Shown here: positions 7,529 through 17,056 of the stretch, piece after piece
How the letters are laid out: the number at the start of each line of letters is the position of its first letter
How positions within the stretch are numbered: the first letter of the stretch is position 1
Assembly: GCA_949519155.1 (NCBI GenBank)
Contig: CATIQU010000035.1
Location: 248,001 to 312,000, forward strand
Direction of reading: 5' to 3'
Source of the DNA: Polaribacter sp. SA4-10
GTDB lineage: Bacteria; Bacteroidota; Bacteroidia; Flavobacteriales; Flavobacteriaceae
Length of the DNA stretch: 64,000 nucleotides
The notes under the pieces: generated by a model
Database searches by the model: none
Told to the model about the DNA's origin: nothing
What the model saw: the letters and a program-made list of their open reading frames with translations, nothing else
Translations under genes and position numbers: made by a program

Positions 7529-9652
7529 ATGCAAATTCTTTCCTATATAATTCAACAAACACAGCTAGCAGAACAGTCTATACAAAACACGCTTTCATTA
7601 TTAAACGAAGACGCTACCATTCCATTTATCGCGAGATACAGAAAGGAAATGACTGGCAATTTAAACGAGGTCCAGATTGGGAAAATTGTAAAGTTAAAAG
7701 CCCTTTTTGAGGGTTTAGAAAAACGAAAAAAAGCCATTTTAAAAGCGCTAGAAGAACAAAACGTCTTAACTCCTGAATTAACACAAAAAGTAAATAACTC
7801 AAAAGAATTAACAGCTTTAGAAGATGTGTATTTACCCTTTAAAAAGAAAAGGAAAACCAAAGCCGAAACTGCACGTTTACAAGGTTTAGAACCTTTGGCA
7901 AAAATAATTATCAGTCAACGTATAAACGACTTAAAACCTACTGCTTCAAAATACACTTCCAGTGAAGTTAAAACAATTGAAGATGCTTTAGAAGGTGCTC
8001 GTTTTATAATTGCAGAATGGATCAACGAACGTTCAGACATTAGGAATACTATTCGACGAGAATTAGAACGCTACGCAACAATTTCATCGAAAGTAATTAA
8101 GAAAGGAATAAATGCTGAAAAAGCACAAAAATTCAAAGATTACTTTGATTGGAGTGAGTCGTTACCTCGAATTCCATCGCATCGATTGTTGGCTATTTTA
8201 AGAGCAGAAAGCGAAGGTTTTATTCGTGTTAAAATAGAAATTGATTCCGAAAAAGTGCTTCAAAAAATTGAGAGTCGAATGATTCGGTATCAAAACGAAT
8301 GTGCAACACAAATACAATTTGCTATTCAAGATGCCTACAAGCGCTTATTATTTCCTTCCTTATCAAATGAAGCGTTGACAATTGCCAAAGAAAAAGCAGA
8401 TGCTGCAGCCATTCTTGTTTTTGCAAAAAACTTAAAGCAACTCCTTTTAGGTGCTCCGTTGGGCGAGAAAAGAATTCTTGCCATAGATCCAGGTTTTAGA
8501 TCGGGTTGTAAAATGGTTTGTTTGAATAAACAAGGCGAGTTATTGCATAATGAAAATATATATCCGCATGCCCCACAAAACAAATTGAAAGAAGCGGTTG
8601 ATTGCATTAGCACATTAGTTGAAAAATATGAAATTGAAGCGATTGCTATTGGAAACGGAACTGCTTCAAGAGAAACGGAGCAATTTGTTAAAAAAATCCT
8701 CTTTAAAAATGAACTTGAAATATTTGTCATTAGTGAAGCAGGTGCGTCTACTTACTCCGCATCAAAGATTGCAAGGGATGAATTCCCTAACTATGACATT
8801 ACCGTTCGTGGAGCCGTTTCTATTGGAAGAAGATTGGCAGATCCTTTGGCAGAATTGGTCAAGATTGATGCAAAATCGATTGGTGTTGGGCAATATCAAC
8901 ACGATGTAGATCAAAACCAACTGAACAATTCTTTAAAGAGTGTTGTAGAAAGTTGCGTAAATACGGTAGGAGTCAACATCAATACTGCAAGCAAATCTTT
9001 ACTCAGTTATGTTTCTGGAATTGGATCAAAGATCGCCGAAAATATTGTGAATTATAGAAATGAAAACGGTTCTTTTACTTCAAGGTCTGCGATTAAAAAA
9101 GTACCCCGTTTAGGTGGAAAAGCATTTGAACAAGCAGCTGGTTTTTTACGCATTAAAAACAGTACAAATCCATTAGATGATTCTGGAGTTCATCCCGAAA
9201 GCTACGGACTGGTAAACACCATGGCAAAGGACTTAAAAACCAATGTCACCAATTTAATAAGAAATAAAGCACTCCTTCAAAAAATAGTACTTAAAAATTA
9301 TATTTCTGATACCATCGGATTGCCAACACTACAAGACATTATTAAAGAATTGGAAAAACCTGGAGTAGACCCAAGAGAAAAAGCCAAAATGTTTTCGTTT
9401 GATCAAAATATTAAATCAATTTCAGATTTAAAAACTGGGCAACTTTTACCCGGAATTGTTAATAACGTCACAAACTTTGGGTGTTTTGTTGATCTTGGGA
9501 TTAAAGAAAGTGGCTTAATTCATGTATCTAATTTATCGGATACTTTTGTAAAAGATGTTAATACAATTGTATCTTTAAATCAACAAATTCTTGTAAAAGT
9601 ATTGGAAGTTGATGTGGTTCGAAAAAGAATTCAATTGGCTTTGGTGAAATGA
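7529..9652 (+). CDS. tex: Tex family RNA-binding protein (S1 domain)
   Basis: Tex proteins are conserved nucleic-acid-binding factors related to eukaryotic Spt6, implicated in transcription and RNA metabolism. The 707 residues show the usual order: an N-terminal helical domain (NEDATIPFIARYRKEMTGNL), a YqgF/RNase H-like domain (ILAIDPGFRSGCKMVCL, residues about 313-430), helix-hairpin-helix motifs (VGVNINTASKSLLSYVSGIG; GKAFEQAAGFLRI), and a C-terminal S1 domain (LPGIVNNVTNFGCFVDLGI, then ESGLIHVSNLSD) from about residue 640. Length is normal. No operon partner; topB follows after 73 bp without a clear terminator. Confidence 0.9.
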   Translation: MQILSYIIQQTQLAEQSIQNTLSLLNEDATIPFIARYRKEMTGNLNEVQIGKIVKLKALFEGLEKRKKAILKALEEQNVLTPELTQKVNNSKELTALEDVYLPFKKKRKTKAETARLQGLEPLAKIIISQRINDLKPTASKYTSSEVKTIEDALEGARFIIAEWINERSDIRNTIRRELERYATISSKVIKKGINAEKAQKFKDYFDWSESLPRIPSHRLLAILRAESEGFIRVKIEIDSEKVLQKIESRMIRYQNECATQIQFAIQDAYKRLLFPSLSNEALTIAKEKADAAAILVFAKNLKQLLLGAPLGEKRILAIDPGFRSGCKMVCLNKQGELLHNENIYPHAPQNKLKEAVDCISTLVEKYEIEAIAIGNGTASRETEQFVKKILFKNELEIFVISEAGASTYSASKIARDEFPNYDITVRGAVSIGRRLADPLAELVKIDAKSIGVGQYQHDVDQNQLNNSLKSVVESCVNTVGVNINTASKSLLSYVSGIGSKIAENIVNYRNENGSFTSRSAIKKVPRLGGKAFEQAAGFLRIKNSTNPLDDSGVHPESYGLVNTMAKDLKTNVTNLIRNKALLQKIVLKNYISDTIGLPTLQDIIKELEKPGVDPREKAKMFSFDQNIKSISDLKTGQLLPGIVNNVTNFGCFVDLGIKESGLIHVSNLSDTFVKDVNTIVSLNQQILVKVLEVDVVRKRIQLALVK

Positions 9653-9725
9653 TAATTTACTTGACCACTTTATAAAGTAATTCCCAATTATTTCACTATT
9701 TTCGAATTCCTAAACCCCATCACCA

Positions 9726-12047
9726 TTGAAAGTCTGTATTGCAGAAAAGCCAAGTGTCGCCAGAGAAATTGCTAATATACTAGGTGCCAACACAAAACGT
9801 GATGGCTACTATGAAGGCAATGGCTATGCAGTAACCTATACTTTCGGACATTTATGCACACTTTTAGAACCAAAAGATTACAAACCGCATTGGAAAAGTT
9901 GGGATTTGAACAACTTACCCATGTTGCCAGAACGTTTTGACACGAAAGTAACCAGCAATGATGGCATCAAAAAACAGTTCAATATTGTAAAGTCTTTGTT
10001 TGACAAAGCAGCTGTTGTTATTAATTGTGGGGATGCTGGCACCGAAGGAGAACTGATTCAGCGTTGGGTTATTAACCAAGCAGGTTATAAAGGAAAAGTA
10101 CAACGTTTGTGGATTTCTTCTCTGACCGAAGAAGCCATTAAAGAAGGCTTTAAAAACTTAAAACCGGCAGAACAATACGACAATCTGTATTATGCAGGAT
10201 TTTCGCGCGCTATTGGGGATTGGTTATTAGGCTTAAATGCAACACGGCTATACACCGTAAAATATGGCGGGTACAAACAAGTTTTATCTGTTGGAAGAGT
10301 ACAAACACCTACGCTTGCTATGTTGGTCAATCGTTTTAAAGAAATTCAGCATTTTAAACCACAACCGTATTGGGAATTGCAAACTACGTATAGAAATACA
10401 CTTTTCAATTACGAAGACGGTCGTTTTCTTAAACAAGAAGATGGGCAGTTTTTAGCCAATAAAGTAACAGCATCCGATTTTGAAATTGTTTCTGTGACCA
10501 AAAAGAAAGGAAAAGAATACGCGCCAAAATTATTTGATTTAACGGGTTTACAGGTCTATTGCAATAATAAATTTGGATTTTCAGCAGACGAAACCTTAAA
10601 AATGGTGCAAAAATTATACGAAATGAAAGTAGTTACCTACCCCAGAGTAGATACTACTTTTTTACCGAATGATGTGTATCCAAAAATTCATGGAATTTTA
10701 TCCAAACTAACAAATTATAGCGCGTTAACACAACCTCTTTTAGAAACCAAAATACCAAAATCAAAACGCATTTTTGATGATAAAAAAGTAACCGATCACC
10801 ACGCCATTATTCCAACAGGAATTCAAGGGAATCTACAATACAATCAGCAACAAGTTTATGATATCATTACCCGAAGATTTATTGGCGTTTTTTACCCAGA
10901 TTCTGATGTTTCGAATACTTCAGTAATTGGTAAAGCTGCAGAAGTACCTTTTAAAACAACGGGAAAAGAAATTTTAACCAAAGGTTGGCGGGTTGCCTTT
11001 GAAACCGAAGAGAGTAAGATTAAAAAGGAATTAAGCGAACAATTGACACTACCTGCCTTTGTCAAAGGAGAAAAAGGAAGCCATGCCCCTTCGTTTTTAG
11101 AAAAGGAGACAAAACCTCCACGTAATTTTACCGAAGCAAGTTTATTGCGCGCCATGGAAACTGCCGGAAAGCAAGTAGATGATGATGAGATGCGCGAATT
11201 AATGAAAGAAAACGGGATAGGGAGACCTTCTACAAGAGCAAGTATTATTGAAACGTTGTTCCGAAGAAAATACATAGAACGTAAAAAGAAATTAGTTATC
11301 GCAACCCAAACTGGAATTGATTTAATTGATTTGATTGATAATGAACTTTTAAAATCTGCAGAGCTCACAGGTCGATGGGAAAAACGTTTGAAAGAGATTG
11401 AACGGGGTGAATTTAACGCTGGTACCTTCATTAATAATATGAAGAAAATGGTAGATGAACTGGTCTATGAAGTGCGGGCGAACAAGTCAGTAAAACGGAT
11501 TTCTTCAGTCAGTACCCAAGAGCATCAAACAAACAATCCGCAACCAATTAAAACAAAACCAGTAAAATCAAAAAAAGAAGTTGTTGGAAAATCCTGCCCC
11601 AAATGTAAAAAAGGAATCTTGATCAAAGGATCTACTGCTTTTGGCTGTTCTGAATACAAAAACAATTGTGATATAAAAATTCCTTTTGATATCTATGGAA
11701 AGAAAGTTTCTGAAATTCAAATCACACGGTTGATTGACAAAGGGTATACAACCAATTTAAAAGGCTTTAAAACGGCAACTGGAACTGCGGAAGGACTCAT
11801 TCGATTTGACGCCCATTTTAGCATACTATTAGAACCTAAAAAACAACCAATAAAAACAGCAACCTTATCAGACAAAATCAGTTGTCCAAAATGTAAAAAG
11901 GGAACTCTCTTAAAAGGAAAAACGGCCTATGGGTGTTCAGATTATAAAGTGGGTTGTAATTTTGTATTCACTTTTGATGCCATAAAAAAAATCGCCAATG
12001 GAAAGCCATTGACGAAAGAGTTGGTATTATATATTATCAGTAAATAA
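9726..12047 (+). CDS. topB: DNA topoisomerase III (type IA)
   Basis: Single-strand-cutting topoisomerase that resolves recombination and replication intermediates. 773 residues from a TTG start at 9726, chosen because KVCIAEKPSVAREIANILG is the family N-terminus and no ATG is available. The TOPRIM domain is at the N-terminus (CIAEKPSVA; INCGDAGTEGELI). GFSRAIGDWLLGLNATRLY and LSVGRVQTPTLAML follow. The catalytic tyrosine is Tyr305 in VVTYPRVDTTF. DDHAIIPTG-type and NGIGRPSTRASIIETL motifs come later. The C-terminus carries two topoisomerase zinc-ribbon repeats: CPKCKKGILIKGSTAFGC and CPKCKKGTLLKGKTAYGC. It converges on gapN with only 2 bp between the stops and no terminator. Confidence 0.92.
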   Translation: MKVCIAEKPSVAREIANILGANTKRDGYYEGNGYAVTYTFGHLCTLLEPKDYKPHWKSWDLNNLPMLPERFDTKVTSNDGIKKQFNIVKSLFDKAAVVINCGDAGTEGELIQRWVINQAGYKGKVQRLWISSLTEEAIKEGFKNLKPAEQYDNLYYAGFSRAIGDWLLGLNATRLYTVKYGGYKQVLSVGRVQTPTLAMLVNRFKEIQHFKPQPYWELQTTYRNTLFNYEDGRFLKQEDGQFLANKVTASDFEIVSVTKKKGKEYAPKLFDLTGLQVYCNNKFGFSADETLKMVQKLYEMKVVTYPRVDTTFLPNDVYPKIHGILSKLTNYSALTQPLLETKIPKSKRIFDDKKVTDHHAIIPTGIQGNLQYNQQQVYDIITRRFIGVFYPDSDVSNTSVIGKAAEVPFKTTGKEILTKGWRVAFETEESKIKKELSEQLTLPAFVKGEKGSHAPSFLEKETKPPRNFTEASLLRAMETAGKQVDDDEMRELMKENGIGRPSTRASIIETLFRRKYIERKKKLVIATQTGIDLIDLIDNELLKSAELTGRWEKRLKEIERGEFNAGTFINNMKKMVDELVYEVRANKSVKRISSVSTQEHQTNNPQPIKTKPVKSKKEVVGKSCPKCKKGILIKGSTAFGCSEYKNNCDIKIPFDIYGKKVSEIQITRLIDKGYTTNLKGFKTATGTAEGLIRFDAHFSILLEPKKQPIKTATLSDKISCPKCKKGTLLKGKTAYGCSDYKVGCNFVFTFDAIKKIANGKPLTKELVLYIISK

Positions 12048-12049
12048 AA

Positions 12050-13627
12050 TTACAATATATAATCTGTATTTATAAAATTGGATGCTTTCTTATCTAATAA
12101 ATCTTGTAAAATAGCATTGTTGTATGGGCTATCTTTTGATGCTAAGAAGGTTCTAATTGAGAAGGAACGCAAAGCATCATGAACACTTAAAGTACCTGTT
12201 GCAGAATCTTTTCTTCCTGTAAAGGGATACACATCGGGACCTCTTTGGCAAGAACTGTTCAAATTTACACGACAAACTAAATTCACTAAAGTATCAATTA
12301 AAGGGGCTAGAGTATTCGCGTCACTCCCAAAAACACTAACTTGTTGTCCGTAATTTGAGGCAGCCATATCATCTAAAGGCTCATTAATATCAGAAAAGGA
12401 AACCACTGGAGTTACCGGTCCAAATTGCTCTTCGTGAAAAACACGCATTTCTTTATTTACTGGATATAGAACTGCTGGAAATATATAATTTTCAGAATGT
12501 TCACCTCCTTTTTTATTGATGACTTTTGCACCTTTCTGCAATGCATCATCAATTAATTCCTGAATATAACTTGGTTTATCTACTTCTGGTAACGGTGTTA
12601 ACTTCACTCCTTCTTCCCAAGGGTTTCCAAATTTTAAGGCATCTACTTTCTCAGAAAAACGTTTATTAAATTCATCTACAATTTCTTCATGAACATATAA
12701 AATTTTTAAAGCAGTGCAACGCTGCCCATTAAAGGACATTGCTCCTGCAATACATTCATTTATTGCCAAGTCTAAATCTGCATCTTTTAAAACAATTGCT
12801 GGGTTTTTTGCTTCTAATCCTAAGATTTGACGCAATCTATTTTTTCTCGGATGGTATGCTTGTAACGCATTGGCAGATTTACTATTACCTATTAAAGCCA
12901 AAATATCTACCTTACCGGTTTTCATGATCGGTGTTGCCAAGGTTCTTCCTCTACCATAAATAATATTTACCACACCTTTTGGGAAACTACTTTTAAAAGC
13001 TTCCAATAAAGGGGCTATTAAGAGAACTCCATATTTTGCGGGTTTGAAAACAACGGTATTTCCCATAATTAATGCTGGGATTAGCAAAGAAAAAGTTTCG
13101 TTTAAGGGATAATTATAAGGCCCTAAGCACAAAACAACACCCAAGGGTCCCCGTCGAACATGTGCATGAACACCTGAATTTTTTTCAAATTTTGCAGAAT
13201 TTCGATCCATCTGCTTGTAATCCTCAATGGTATCGTAAATATATTCTACAGTTCTATCAAATTCTTTTTCAGAATCGGGTAGGGTTTTCCCTATTTCCCA
13301 CATCAATAGTTTTACAATTTCATCGCGCTTGGTTTTCATTTGTGAAACAAATTTTTCCATAGCAGTAATTCTACCTTCAACTTTCATTGTTGGCCAAAGC
13401 CCTTTTCCTTTATCAAAGGCATTGCAAGCGGCATCTAAAGCTTCTAGAGCTTGTGCTTCTCCTAATTGCGGGACACTTCCTAAAAGCGTTGGTTTGTAAT
13501 CTTCTGTTGAAGAAATTGTAGAAAGGACATCGGCTGTTTCGCCTGTCCATTTTTTTAATTCTCCAGCTATTAAATAGTTTTTTTGATGTAATATTGAAGT
13601 GATTTTATATTTTTCAGGTACTCCCAT
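12050..13627 (-). CDS. gapN: NADP-dependent glyceraldehyde-3-phosphate dehydrogenase (ALDH family)
   Basis: Aldehyde dehydrogenase superfamily, 525 residues. Non-phosphorylating GapN oxidises glyceraldehyde-3-phosphate to 3-phosphoglycerate and makes NADPH. The catalytic cysteine is about Cys304 in [13 protein letters not shown], the general-base Glu lies in [13 protein letters not shown], and the cofactor region has [12 protein letters not shown] and [12 protein letters not shown]. The GapN assignment follows annotation of close flavobacterial relatives from memory; another ALDH substrate is possible. It starts 32 bp downstream of the ilvA stop on the same strand, with no terminator visible between, so it may share the ilv transcript. 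It ends 2 bp from the convergent topB stop. Confidence 0.75.
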   Translation of the reverse strand: MGVPEKYKITSILHQKNYLIAGELKKWTGETADVLSTISSTEDYKPTLLGSVPQLGEAQALEALDAACNAFDKGKGLWPTMKVEGRITAMEKFVSQMKTKRDEIVKLLMWEIGKTLPDSEKEFDRTVEYIYDTIEDYKQMDRNSAKFEKNSGVHAHVRRGPLGVVLCLGPYNYPLNETFSLLIPALIMGNTVVFKPAKYGVLLIAPLLEAFKSSFPKGVVNIIYGRGRTLATPIMKTGKVDILALIGNSKSANALQAYHPRKNRLRQILGLEAKNPAIVLKDADLDLAINECIAGAMSFNGQRCTALKILYVHEEIVDEFNKRFSEKVDALKFGNPWEEGVKLTPLPEVDKPSYIQELIDDALQKGAKVINKKGGEHSENYIFPAVLYPVNKEMRVFHEEQFGPVTPVVSFSDINEPLDDMAASNYGQQVSVFGSDANTLAPLIDTLVNLVCRVNLNSSCQRGPDVYPFTGRKDSATGTLSVHDALRSFSIRTFLASKDSPYNNAILQDLLDKKASNFINTDYIL

Positions 13628-13659
13628 AGCTTAAATATAATTTATAATTAGTCCTAAAT

Positions 13660-14922
13660 TTACACTAAAAATTGAAACAAATCGGGTTTGTCATTTAAAT
13701 AATCTCCGAAAAAATTCTTTTCTTTCATTTTTGCAACCAACGGCGCTAAGTCCTTTGAAGATTTTAATTGCAGGCCAACGACAGCAGCACCATTTTCTCT
13801 ATTGGTTTTTTTTGTATATTCAAAATGAGTAATGTCATCATTTGGTCCTAAAATATCAACCAAAAATTCTTTTAAAGCTCCTGCTCTCTGTGGAAATTTA
13901 ATGATAAAGTAATGTTTTAAATTGGCAAACAATAAGGCTCTTTCTTTGATCTCTGCCGTTCGAGTAATATCATTATTACTTCCGCTCACAATACAAACAA
14001 CGTTTTTACCACGAATTTCTTTAGCATAGCTATCTAATGCAGCAATGCTTAAAGCTCCTGCTGGTTCTACAACAATAGCATCTTTATTGTACAAGTCTAA
14101 GATAGTCTGACATACTTTTCCTTCCGGAATTGTAATCATATCCGATAAGTTTTGCAAACAGATATCGAAATTTAAATCACCAACTCTTTTTACAGCAGCA
14201 CCATCTACAAAAGCATCAATTGTATCTAAAGCAATTACTTTTTTATGAGCGATAGAAGTCTTCATTGAAGGAGCTCCTTCTGGCTCTATACCAATTATTT
14301 TTGTTTCTGGTGACAGGTTTTTGAAAACAGACGACAATCCAGAAGACAAACCTCCACCTCCTACTGCCACGAAAACGTAGTCAATTTTTTCTGAAGTTTG
14401 ATTCAAAATTTCTAACCCAACGGTAGCTTGACCTTCAATCACTTTTTTGTCATTAAAAGGATGAATGAATGTTTTATCTTCCGATTCACAAGCAACTATA
14501 GCCGCATGATAGGCATCATCAAAAGTATCCCCTTCAATCACAACCTCAATAAAATCTTCTCCGAACATTTTTACCTGCTCAATCTTCTGATTTGGGGTTG
14601 GTGAAGGCATGTAAATAGTACCTTTTATCTGCAATAACTTACAGGATAATGCAACACCTTGTGCATGATTTCCTGCACTGGCACAAACAATTCCTTTTTC
14701 TCTTTGCACTGTTGACAAAGAAGACATTTTATTATAAGCACCTCTTATTTTATAAGATCGGACGACTTGTAAGTCTTCTCTTTTAAATAGTATGTTAGCT
14801 CCAAATTTCTTTGAATTTTGAACATTTTGGCTCAATGGCGTAATAGAAGCCACTCCTTTTAGATTTGAAGCGGCTGCTTTTACGTTTTCTAAACTTGGAA
14901 AATAGGTGTTTTTTGATTGCAT
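13660..14922 (-). CDS. ilvA: Threonine dehydratase (threonine ammonia-lyase)
   Basis: PLP enzyme converting threonine to 2-oxobutanoate, the entry step of isoleucine synthesis. 420 residues. The PLP lysine is Lys58 in VVRSYKIRGAYNKM; ASAGNHAQGVA (substrate loop) and AVGGGGLSSGL (phosphate-binding glycines) follow. A single ACT-like regulatory domain at the C-terminus (about 335-420, HYFIIKFPQRAGALKEFLVD) suggests isoleucine feedback; this one-domain form of about 420 aa is normal for Bacteroidota, shorter than the two-domain E. coli enzyme. It is 3 bp downstream of ilvC. Its substrate is the product of thrABC about 12 kb away in this window. Confidence 0.93.
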   Translation of the reverse strand: MQSKNTYFPSLENVKAAASNLKGVASITPLSQNVQNSKKFGANILFKREDLQVVRSYKIRGAYNKMSSLSTVQREKGIVCASAGNHAQGVALSCKLLQIKGTIYMPSPTPNQKIEQVKMFGEDFIEVVIEGDTFDDAYHAAIVACESEDKTFIHPFNDKKVIEGQATVGLEILNQTSEKIDYVFVAVGGGGLSSGLSSVFKNLSPETKIIGIEPEGAPSMKTSIAHKKVIALDTIDAFVDGAAVKRVGDLNFDICLQNLSDMITIPEGKVCQTILDLYNKDAIVVEPAGALSIAALDSYAKEIRGKNVVCIVSGSNNDITRTAEIKERALLFANLKHYFIIKFPQRAGALKEFLVDILGPNDDITHFEYTKKTNRENGAAVVGLQLKSSKDLAPLVAKMKEKNFFGDYLNDKPDLFQFLV

Positions 14923-14925
14923 TAA

Positions 14926-16404
14926 TTATGCTTCTGATGTAATTACTTTCATTGCGGTCATTGAAGCTCGTAGTTGTGCACCAATGATTTCAACTGGATG
15001 ATTTCTGATTGCACTATTCACAGCAATTAAATCTTGGTTGTCTACACCGTTTTCATTTGTAAAGGATTTCCCAATAATATTTGTTTTTACTGTTTTCATA
15101 AAATCTGTCAACAACGGCTTACAGGCATGATCAAATAAATAACAACCATATTCTGCAGTATCAGAAATCACACGATTCATTTCAAATAATTTTTTACGGG
15201 CAATAGTGTTTGCAATTAAAGGTGTTTCATGTAAAGATTCATAGTAAGCAGATTCCTCAATAATTCCCGCAGCGGTCATTGACTCAAAAGCCAACTCCAC
15301 GCCTGCTCTTACAAAAGCAACTAATAAAGTGCCATGATCAAAATATTCTTGTTCAGAAATTTCTTGATCTGTAAGTACTTGTTTTTCAAAAGCAGTTTCT
15401 CCAGTAGCAGCTCTCCAAGACAATAAATTTTTGTCATTGTTAGCCCAATCTTCCATCATCGTTTTTGAAAAATGTCCTGAAATAATATCGTCCATATGCT
15501 TATTGAATAATGGACGCATAATGTCTTTTAGTTCTTCTGAAATTCGAAATGCTTCAATCTTAGCTGGGTTTGACAAACGGTCCATCATGTTGGTAATTCC
15601 ACCATGTTTTAATGCTTCCGTTGTGGTTTCCCAACCGTATTGAATGAGTTTAGCAGCATACCCTGGTTCAATTCCTTCAGCAACCATTTTATCGAAAGAT
15701 AAGATGGCGCCTGTTTGTAACAAACCACATAAAATGGTTTGTTCTCCCATTAAATCGGACTTTACTTCGGCTACGAAAGAGGATGCCAAAACACCTGCTC
15801 TGTCACCACCTGTTGCAACCGCATAGGCTTTCGCTTGTACCCAACCTTTATTTTCTGGATCATTTTCTGGATGTACTGCTATTAATGTAGGCACTCCAAA
15901 TCCACGTTTGTATTCTTCACGAACTTCACTACCAGGAGATTTTGGCGCAACCATAATTACGGTCAAATCTTTACGGACTTGCATTCCTTCTTCTACAATA
16001 TTAAAGCCATGAGAATAGCTTAATGTTGCATTTTTTTTCATCAAAGGCATGATGGTTTTCACCACATTTGTATGCTGCTTGTCCGGTGTTAAATTCAATA
16101 CTACATCTGCTGAAGGAATCAATTCTTCATAGGTACCTACTGTAAAACCGTTTGAAGTTGCATTGAGATAGGAATCTCGTTTTTGATCAATTGCTGCTTG
16201 ACGTAATGTATACAAAATATCCAAACCTGAATCTCTCATGTTGAGCCCTTGATTTAATCCTTGTGCACCGCAACCAACAATTACAATTTTCTTTCCTTTC
16301 AATGCTTGAACACCGTCTACAAATTCTGACGAATCCATAAATCTACATTTCCCTAATTGTTCTAATTGATTTCTTAATGATAATGTGTTAAAATAATTTG
16401 ACAT
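14926..16404 (-). CDS. ilvC: Ketol-acid reductoisomerase, class II long form
   Basis: NADPH- and Mg-dependent isomeroreductase making dihydroxyvalerate (Val/Leu) or dihydroxymethylvalerate (Ile). The 492 residues mark the class II enzyme with a duplicated C-terminal knotted domain, not the 330-residue class I. The Rossmann motif is [18 protein letters not shown] at about residues 36-55; catalytic-domain segments are [15 protein letters not shown]-like and [16 protein letters not shown]. It sits between ilvN (11 bp upstream) and ilvA (3 bp downstream), clearly one operon. Confidence 0.94.
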   Translation of the reverse strand: MSNYFNTLSLRNQLEQLGKCRFMDSSEFVDGVQALKGKKIVIVGCGAQGLNQGLNMRDSGLDILYTLRQAAIDQKRDSYLNATSNGFTVGTYEELIPSADVVLNLTPDKQHTNVVKTIMPLMKKNATLSYSHGFNIVEEGMQVRKDLTVIMVAPKSPGSEVREEYKRGFGVPTLIAVHPENDPENKGWVQAKAYAVATGGDRAGVLASSFVAEVKSDLMGEQTILCGLLQTGAILSFDKMVAEGIEPGYAAKLIQYGWETTTEALKHGGITNMMDRLSNPAKIEAFRISEELKDIMRPLFNKHMDDIISGHFSKTMMEDWANNDKNLLSWRAATGETAFEKQVLTDQEISEQEYFDHGTLLVAFVRAGVELAFESMTAAGIIEESAYYESLHETPLIANTIARKKLFEMNRVISDTAEYGCYLFDHACKPLLTDFMKTVKTNIIGKSFTNENGVDNQDLIAVNSAIRNHPVEIIGAQLRASMTAMKVITSEA

Positions 16405-16415
16405 GTTTACGTTTT

Positions 16416-16943
16416 TTAGTTGAATGCTGTCAGCATTTGTGAGATTTCCATGGGTTGTTTTGACACTGATACTCTTCCAGAACGCGTAAATTGCAAAATT
16501 CCAAAAGGCTTTAATTCTTTATAAATTAAATCGACTTCTTCTTTTCTTCCTGATTTTTCAATCACAAAAAAGGATTTATTTACGGTAACAATTCTTGCGT
16601 TGCTTTCTTTAATAATATTCTGAATCTGTCTTTCTTCAAAGAGCAAATCAGACTGCATTTTAAAAATACACGATTCTTGATAAATGGTGTCTTCGTCTTT
16701 GTGATAATAGGCCTTAATAACCTCCACTTGCTTTTCAATTTGACCAATTATTTTCTTGATATTTTCATCTGTCATATTGACAACAATGGTGAATTTAGAG
16801 ACCCCTTCTATTTCTGAAGGCGAGGTATTTAAGCTCTCTATATTGATATGTCTTCGCTGAAAAATTGCAGAGATTCGATTCAATAAACCAATATTGTTTT
16901 CAGTATAGACTGAAATGGTAAATAATTGTTTTTCTGTACTCAT
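16416..16943 (-). CDS. ilvN: Acetolactate synthase small (regulatory) subunit
   Basis: Regulatory subunit of acetohydroxyacid synthase, giving valine feedback control of IlvB. 175 residues. The N-terminal ACT domain is [20 protein letters not shown] followed by [11 protein letters not shown] (residues about 7-75). The C-terminal domain ([20 protein letters not shown]) is the AHAS small-subunit type. It lies between ilvB and ilvC. Confidence 0.92.
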   Translation of the reverse strand: MSTEKQLFTISVYTENNIGLLNRISAIFQRRHINIESLNTSPSEIEGVSKFTIVVNMTDENIKKIIGQIEKQVEVIKAYYHKDEDTIYQESCIFKMQSDLLFEERQIQNIIKESNARIVTVNKSFFVIEKSGRKEEVDLIYKELKPFGILQFTRSGRVSVSKQPMEISQMLTAFN

Positions 16944-17056
16944 TTTTTATGGCTTTAGGCTCATAGCTATAGGCTTTCTTACGCTTTTTATTAAACTCTT
17001 AATTTTATCTTTCTAACTTTTTTACATTCGTCTTTTTGACGACAAACAACCTATTT
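16944..17056 (-). other. ilvB-ilvN intergenic spacer with short repeats and a hairpin
   Basis: The longest gap inside the ilv operon (113 bp). On the minus strand it holds a small hairpin (TCGTC, AAAAA, GACGA) near ilvB and, just before ilvN, an iterated AGCC-type stretch (AGCCTATAGCTATGAGCCTA, then AAGCC). No ORF or T-run terminator is evident, so transcription probably continues. Any effect on ilvN expression is speculation. Confidence 0.3.

Noticed and set aside
10892-11431. 179-aa minus-strand ORF within topB
   Set aside because: Antisense shadow; topB frame is complete and conserved.
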